From: Verticillium longisporum
Taxonomy: Eukaryota > Ascomycota > Sordariomycetes > Glomerellales > Plectosphaerellaceae
Reading direction: 5' to 3'
NCBI GenBank assembly: GCA_019188255.1
Contig: JAETXT010000014.1
Location: 930,001 to 994,000, forward strand
Length of the DNA stretch: 64,000 nt
Under the pieces are notes generated by a model. The model was not told where the DNA came from, made no database searches, and saw nothing but the letters and a program-made list of their open reading frames with translations. The position numbers and the translations under genes are program-made. Shown piece by piece: positions 58,061 through 64,000 of the stretch. Position 1 is the first letter of the stretch. Every line of letters starts with the position of its first letter.

Positions 58061-58158
58061 GCAGATGCTCCGACGGCGAGCAGATGCTTCGACGGCGAGC
58101 AGATGCTTCGACGGCGAGCAGATGCTTCGACGGCGAGCAGATGCTTCGACGGCGACAG
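58061..58158. repeat. 19-bp minisatellite
   Basis: Four perfect tandem copies of cgacggcgagcagatgctt (58071-58146) with partial copies on both sides, starting about 22 bp after the stop codon of the F-box gene and so probably in its 3' UTR. The placement resembles the array after the Zn2Cys6 gene. Confidence 0.92.
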
Positions 58159-59058
58159 CCTTAACATAATGGGAGGTACGGCGGAGGACTGACATACAAC
58201 AAAGCCAACCAAGTAGATGGGCTCGCAGTGAGATACGTGGCATCAATGGTTTAAGGGGATATCAGGGAAACATTAGGGAATATCGCACAAAGGAACATCA
58301 AGGGCCAGGAGCCACGATATGGCATGTTATGGCGTTGGAGGATCACTTATCAGCATCCCGCGATCAGGGGCATGGTCAGACAGCATCGGTTGGCTGGGCG
58401 TCTGCGTGGTTCACTGAACGAACCCCGGGGTTCAGGGTGGCTAAGGGGCGAAGAGAACAGGGTGCGACTCCAAAGGCCAAGAGTTGCTATTTATCATTGA
58501 GCCACCAGGTAGTTTTTCTCTCTCTCTCTTCTTCTACTTCTGACTGCGTTTGGGACATGGTCTGCAGCGCATACTCGCGATACCCGAATCTATACAATTA
58601 TCAAAACCCGGCTACCGCGCAGGATCGATGCTGATGTTGAGGACGTCGGTACGTAGTCAGTCGCATGAAGACAAGTGCGTCCGTCCGCAATCAACCCGAA
58701 GCAGGCTGGACTGAGTAGGAGCGAGCCAAGAGTGGCTCCTCTCGGGCGAGGTCGGGAAGCAGCAGCTGTGGCTGGAGATGCTGAGATGTGTGGCGTCGCC
58801 CACCACTCGGAGCCTGTTTCCCAATAATCCCGTTGGGCGGAGCAACAGATAACGGGTCCGCTAACCAGACAGGGCCTAGCCTCCTTCAACAACCAGCTCC
58901 CTTCCCAACACCGCGATTTTTCGGAGCTTGACACAGCGAGCGATAATAATTTGAGTCTCCAGTCTCCATCCATCTCGACCACCTCCCCCCCCCTCCGTGA
59001 CCGCGACCACCCCGATCTCCTTTTCCAGCATCACAGGAGGCTCATCTCATCGCACACG
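58159..59058. promoter_or_regulatory. Intergenic, promoter and leader of pyruvate dehydrogenase E1 alpha
   Basis: No gene. It includes a TC-rich run near 58517-58537 and a pyrimidine-rich leader (about 58955-59030) directly before the PDA1 ATG, as expected for a highly expressed fungal gene. Confidence 0.55.
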
Positions 59059-60501
59059 ATGTTCTCCCGTGCGCTCAGGCTAAACCGTGCGGTGCCGCTG
59101 CGCGCCCGCGCCCCGGCGCCTTCTGTCGCTGCCTCTCGGTTCGTCACCACCGATGCCGCCTCTGCGACATTGCAGAAGGGCGTCCCCGAGGTGAGACTCC
59201 GGACGTGACGGAATCGATGCGGGAGAGCGTGAAAACTGATTTGGTTCCGCAGTCCGATGATGAGGCTTTCTCCATCCAGCTGAGCGATGAGAGCTTCGAG
59301 ACGTACGAGCTCGACCCCCCGCCATACACCCTCGAGGTCACCAAGAAGGAGCTGAAGCAGATGTACCAGGACATGGTTACCGTCAGGTGAGGCATACCGC
59401 ACCAGCGGCCAACGCGTCGACGCTCTGTCTGGGGCGTCAAGTGACTGACAGGAGATATTCCCCAACAGACAACTCGAGATGGCCGCCGATCGCCTGTACA
59501 AGGAGAAGAAGATTCGTGGTTTCTGCCATCTGTCCACTGGACAGGAGGCCGTTGCCATTGGCATTGAGCACGCCCTGACCAAGGAGGACGACATCATCAC
59601 AGCCTACCGTTGCCACGGCTTCGCCTACATGCGCGGTGGCACCGTCCGCTCCATCATTGGCGAGCTTCTCGGCCGCCGTGAGGGTATTGCGTACGGCAAG
59701 GGCGGTTCCATGCACATGTTCGCCAAGAACTTCTACGGCGGCAACGGCATTGTCGGTGCCCAGGTCCCCGTCGGTGCCGGTCTCGCTTTCGCCCACAAGT
59801 ACAATGGTCGCAAGAACGCCAGTGTCATCCTGTACGGTGACGGTGCCAGCAACCAGGGTCAGGTCTTTGAGGCCTTCAACATGGCCAAGCTGTGGAACCT
59901 TCCCGCTCTGTTCGGCTGCGAGAGTACGTGCAATTTCTTTCTCCAATTCTTCTGAAGGCTTCATAGAGCAAAGACGGCTGACAATTCCGCAGACAATAAG
60001 TACGGTATGGGCACTGCCGCCAACCGTTCTTCGGCTCTCACGGACTACTACAAGCGTGGCCAGTACATCCCCGGTCTCAAGGTCAACGGCATGGACGCCC
60101 TCGCTGTCCGCGCCGCTGTCAAGTACGGCAAGGAGTACACCCAGGCCGAGAACGGCCCTCTGGTTCTCGAGTACGTCACCTACCGGTACGGTGGCCACAG
60201 CATGTCCGACCCCGGTACCACGTACCGTACCCGCGAGGAGATCCAGCGCATGAGGTCGACCAACGACCCCATTGCCGGCCTCAAGCAGAAGATTCTCGAC
60301 TGGGGCGTCGTGACCGAGGACGAGCTCAAGGCTATTGACAAGGAGGCCCGCAGCCACGTCAACGAGGAGGTCGCCATCGCCGAGGCCATGGCCGTTCCCG
60401 AGGCCACCCCCAAGATCCTCTTCGAGGACATCTACGTCCGCGGCTCCGAGCCCCAGTTCATCCGTGGCCGTACCGCCGACGAGGCCTTCTACTTCAACTA
60501 A
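59059..60501 (+). CDS. PDA1: Pyruvate dehydrogenase E1 component, alpha subunit
   Basis: ThDP-dependent E1 alpha of the mitochondrial pyruvate dehydrogenase complex (pyruvate decarboxylation, feeding acetyl-CoA to the TCA cycle). Exons 59059-59190, 59253-59386, 59469-59923 and 59993-60501; introns 62, 82 and 69 bp; all phases agree, 409 aa. An Arg/Ala-rich transit peptide (about residues 1-35) precedes the mature protein. The ThDP/Mg motif runs from [20 protein letters not shown] to CENNKYGMGT, split by intron 3 between the two parts. [20 protein letters not shown] is the regulatory phosphorylation-loop region conserved in E1 alpha, so PDH-kinase control is expected. It relies on thiamine made through THI6, encoded elsewhere in the window. 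Confidence 0.96.
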
Positions 60502-61159
60502 AGAAACCCCGCAACCTCCTCCGAGGGCCAGACCTTGGCGTGACACCTAATCGTTTTACTGGCCGACCGAACCTGTTCCCGTTTGTATATTACCTGCTAG
60601 TTAAAGGCAATTCGGATCGAATTGAACATGATTGAGACGGGGACGGAATCCTGCTATCAAATATGAATTTCTTTCTGTCGCGTGAGATGCTCCATTCATC
60701 CATGTCCAATCCCGTGATTCCTGAGGCACCCAGTCATGCTCGAGCCACCTGAAAAAAAAAGTACCGTGTACCTCTCACAGGGCTGAGCGGGGCCCAGGTT
60801 AGATACCTACATGTAGTTTAGGTGCCTGAAAGTGATATGCAGCTAAGAGGGTCTCGGTTCGCTTCTTGACCCGACTCAATTAACGCGATGCTGCCTGTCG
60901 AAAGCGCGTCATGCTCGGCCCAGGCGATCCTACCTCCCTCCCGCCGCCGTAGTGAACCTCTGATCCCACCTTTGCTACCGCCGCCACTACCGCGACTCCT
61001 CCCCCTCGCGTGGTCCCTCAATTTGTACGTTGGCTGCCTAGACCATCCTCTGGGCACGTTAAAAAGCAAGCCGTCACCGTGGCGCACCGTCTGCTCTTCC
61101 GACCGCCTCCTCTCTTCCTCTCCACACTCGTCGCCGCCGCGAACCGAAGAGCGCTCGTC
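60502..61159. promoter_or_regulatory. Intergenic between PDA1 and DNA ligase I
   Basis: About 660 bp holding the PDA1 3' UTR and the ligase promoter. A palindromic CTACATGTAG with TAGGTGCC lies near 60808-60827. No gene. Confidence 0.5.
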
Positions 61160-64000
61160 ATGGCGCCGAAGCAAGCTACGCTGGGGTACGTCAGGTCCTC
61201 GCAGACGACGCTGGGGTGTGTAGACAGACACGGCCTCTCCCCTCGGCCGCCACAGCCCTCCCCCCCAAAATGTCTGGTGCGTCGGAGCCGTTGTGGGCAG
61301 GGTTCGCTGACGATTGCGCAGAAAGTTCTTTGGCGGCCAGGATGGGCCCAAGGCGAAGCCGCAGCAGAGCAAGCTGAGCTTCGCGGCGAGGCCGGCGCCC
61401 AAGAAGGAAGTCAAGGCTGAGCAGGACGGGGTTGCCAACAAGGAGAATGGCGCTGCGTCTGCGGGTGTCAAGGAGGAGCATGGCCCTAAGAAAGGTCCGT
61501 TTCCTCTTTTCTCCCAGTTACACTTTTAGGGATTGTGTTTGGCTCACTGATATTGTTGTCCAGATTCGAAGAAGCGAGCGCATGCAGACGATGACGAAGA
61601 TGTCAAGCCCTCCAACAAGACCGTCAAAACCGAAGAGGGCTCCGCAGATGAAGACGACGCCCCGGTTGTGAAGCGTGCGAGACGGAACCGCAATCGCATC
61701 GAGGACGACGAAGACGAGGGCATGGAGGAAGTGCCGGCTCCTAAACCGAGCCCTAAGAAGAGTCCTAAGAAGAGTAAGCGAGCTTCCAAGTCTAGGTCAC
61801 CTTCGCCCAAGCGTGCCAAGGCCTCTCCGACCCCGGTACAAGCGTCAGAAGATTCCGATGCAGAGTCTGTGGGCTCGGTTGAGGATGGCCTGGATGGCGA
61901 TTCTTCCGCAGGTTCTGAAGCTGAGGATGCTGGGGACGCCGCCAAGACGGTCCTCAAGCCCAAAGGCAAAGGCAAGACTGCAAAGGGCGGCAAGTCGGCT
62001 GCACAGTTGCTGGGAGACCTGACAGCCCAGACGAAAGACCCATATCCAGATTGGAAGAAGGGCGATCCCGTACCCTATGCCGCACTCTGCAAGACATTCT
62101 CACTGGTCGAGCTCACAACAAAGCGACTGGAAATCATGGCGCATTGCTCAAAGTTCCTCCGTCAGGTCTTGCGTCTCACACCCGACGACCTGCTCCCCAC
62201 AGTCCTCCTCATGATCAACAAACTTGCACCAGATTATGCGGGCATTGAACTCGGCATCGGAGAATCTCTCATCATGAAGGCAATTGGCGAGTCGACAGGC
62301 CGTACCCTTCAGATCATCAAGCAGGACCAAAAGGAGATTGGTGATCTCGGTCTCGTAGCCGTGAAGAGCAGGTCCACTCAACCTACCATGTTCAAGCCCA
62401 AGCCTCTCACTGTCCGGGGCGTGCACAAGGGTCTCATGGGTATCGCTACGGTGACGGGCAATGGCGCGCAAGGCCGCAAAGTTGATGGAATCAAGAAGCT
62501 TCTTTCTTCCGCAGACGCAGCTGGCGGAAAGGTGGATATCTCGAAGGACAAGGGCGGACCGAGCGAGGCCAAGTTCTTGATCCGCTTCCTCGAGGGCAAG
62601 CTTCGTCTCGGCCTCGCTGAGAGGACTGTTCTGGTCTCCCTGGCTCAGGCTGTCGTGAACCACGAGGCTTCTGTCAAGGACCTTGTTGCGAGCCCCGAGG
62701 ATGTTGAAAAGGCCGAGGCCATGCTCAAGACGGTTTACAGGTAAGGACCTCAACCGATTCTTCCAACTTCAACTACTAACCAAACCTAGCGAGCTCCCCA
62801 GCTACGATGTGATCATCCCCGCCATGGTTGAGCACGGCATCATGAACCTCCGCGAACACTGCAAACTCAAGCCTGGTGTGCCTTTGAAGCCCATGTTGGC
62901 CAAGCCCACTAAAGCTATCACCGAAGTCCTAGATCGCTTTGAGAACCAGACATTTACCTGCGAATACAAGTACGACGGTGAGCGGGCTCAGATTCACTAC
63001 GTCGCCAAGTCCGCGGATGAGGAGCTCAGCCAGTCCATGCCCGGCGCAACGAAGGAGGCAGCCAACGGTGTCGCCAACATCTTCTCGAGGAACTCAGAAG
63101 ATCTGTCCAAGAAGTATCCCGACATTCTCGCCAAACTCCATACTTGGGTCAAGCCTGACACCAAGAGCTTCGTTCTCGACTGCGAAACTGTTGCTTGGGA
63201 CGTTGTAGAGAAGAAGGTTCTTCCGTTTCAGCAGCTGATGACGCGGAAGAAGAAGGACGTCAAGATTGAGGATGTCAAGGTCAAGGTGTGCGTTTTCGCG
63301 TTTGATCTGCTCTACCTCAACGGTGAGGCTCTGGTTGAGAAGTCTCTTCGTCATCGTCGTGATCTGATGGTCGAGGCCTTCGCACCTGTGGAGGGCGAGT
63401 TCTCGCTCGCCACGTCTATGGATGGCCAGGAGCTCGAGCAGATCCAAGAGTTCTTGGATGAGAGTGTCAAGGCTTCCTGTGAGGGTCTTATGGTCAAGAT
63501 GCTGGACGGCACGGAGAGTGGATACGAGCCCAGCAAAAGGAGTCGCAACTGGCTCAAGGTAAGCAAACTCCTCTGCCCCGAACACATGTCTTGACAGAAA
63601 TGCTAACCCGCACTAGATCAAGAAGGACTATCTCGCCGGTATTGGCGACTCGCTCGATCTCGTTGTTCTGGGTGCGTACCACGGCAAAGGTAAACGTACG
63701 TCTGTCTACGGAGCCTTCCTCCTCGCCTGTTACAACCCATCAGGCGAGGTCTACGAAACGGTCTGCAACATCGGCACCGGCTTCTCAGAAGCCGTCCTCG
63801 AGGAGCTTCACAAGCAGCTTTCCGAGGTTGTCATTGACCGCCCGAAGCCCTTTACTCCCACTCGGCCGGCGGCCAGCACCAGCCTGACGTTTGGTTCGAG
63901 CCCCGCTATGTCTGGGAGGTCAAGACGGCGGATCTGACGCTCAGCCCGCGCTACAAGGCCGGCGCCAAGGAAGGCGTCGATCCGTCGGGCGAGAAGGGCA
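61160..64000 (+). CDS. CDC9: DNA ligase I (ATP-dependent), 3' partial
   Basis: Joins Okazaki fragments and seals repair nicks; nuclear, and mitochondrial in some fungi. Exons 61160-61185 (26 nt), 61322-61494, 61564-62740, 62790-63558 and 63617 to the window end; introns 136, 69, 49 and 58 bp. The N-terminus MAPKQATLGKFFGG is a PIP-box-like PCNA-binding motif split by intron 1, then a Lys/Glu/Ser-rich disordered tail, the DNA-binding domain, the adenylation domain with the active-site lysine in CEYKYDGERAQ, and the start of the OB-fold. The final about 150 nt need a -1 frame switch at 63851-63853 (a T3 run), where RPKPFYSHSAGG should read on; the C-terminus lies beyond the window. Essential in yeast, so a sequence error is the likely cause. 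Confidence 0.95.

Noticed and set aside
60888..61160. Upstream mitochondrial start for DNA ligase I, as in yeast CDC9
   Set aside because: The upstream ATG at 60888 is in a different frame, and the in-frame upstream stretch has no ATG that I can find.
1..64000. Repeat-induced point mutation as the cause of the broken frames
   Set aside because: RIP makes C-to-T transitions and stop codons, not single-base losses; the affected genes show no excess of stops.

Overview
The window is nuclear DNA from a filamentous ascomycete, most likely a Sordariomycete. The evidence is compact protein-coding genes on both strands, short introns (about 48-145 bp, GTRNGY donors, CTAAC/CTRAC branch sites, YAG acceptors), GC-rich third codon positions, pyrimidine-rich leaders, and fungal families such as Zn2Cys6 regulators, fused THI6, IAH1-type esterase and CTK3. 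I found no bacterial, viral or plasmid features, no intact transposon and no secondary-metabolite cluster.

Layout, left to right: a SNF2/Rad54-ATRX-type remodeller cut by the left edge (1-4184, +); 5-aminolevulinate synthase (5946-7907, +); a Zn2Cys6 regulator (9130-11468, +); bifunctional thiamine enzyme THI6 (11963-13633, +); an isochorismatase-fold hydrolase (13800-14514, -); a conserved fungal protein of unknown role (15491-17487, -); an SGNH/IAH1-type esterase (19270-20194, -); UTP10 (21387-26926, +); an alternative NAD(P)H dehydrogenase (27896-29526, +); the giant AAA ATPase midasin (29778-44770, -); mitochondrial ribosomal protein L12 (45102-45748, +); CTK3 (46157-47094, -); histone acetyltransferase HAT1 (48069-49624, -); a ZIP metal transporter (51015-52417, +); an F-box/WD40 protein (55775-58039, +); pyruvate dehydrogenase E1 alpha (59059-60501, +); and DNA ligase I cut by the right edge (61160-64000, +).

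The genes are almost all housekeeping. They cover ribosome production (UTP10 for the small subunit, midasin for the large subunit, L12 for the mitoribosome), mitochondrial metabolism (heme synthesis, NADH oxidation, PDH), chromatin and replication (SNF2, HAT1, CTK3, ligase) and cofactor supply (THI6 makes the thiamine phosphate that PDH needs as ThDP). Midasin and mitochondrial L12 are divergent across only 331 bp. Otherwise I see no operon-like or cluster logic.

The most striking signal is technical or evolutionary. Fourteen reading-frame breaks fall in eight genes, and every one behaves as a single missing base, mostly inside a short homopolymer (C/G or T runs). Adding one base at each gives exact codon totals for the five complete genes affected. 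Several of these genes are expected to be essential, so consensus under-calling of homopolymers is far more likely than real pseudogenes. Accessory sequence consists of several GC-rich minisatellites near gene ends, recurrent TAGGTACC-type palindromic motifs between genes, and one AT-rich island (about 47455-47960). I did not find a convincing undescribed biological system here.
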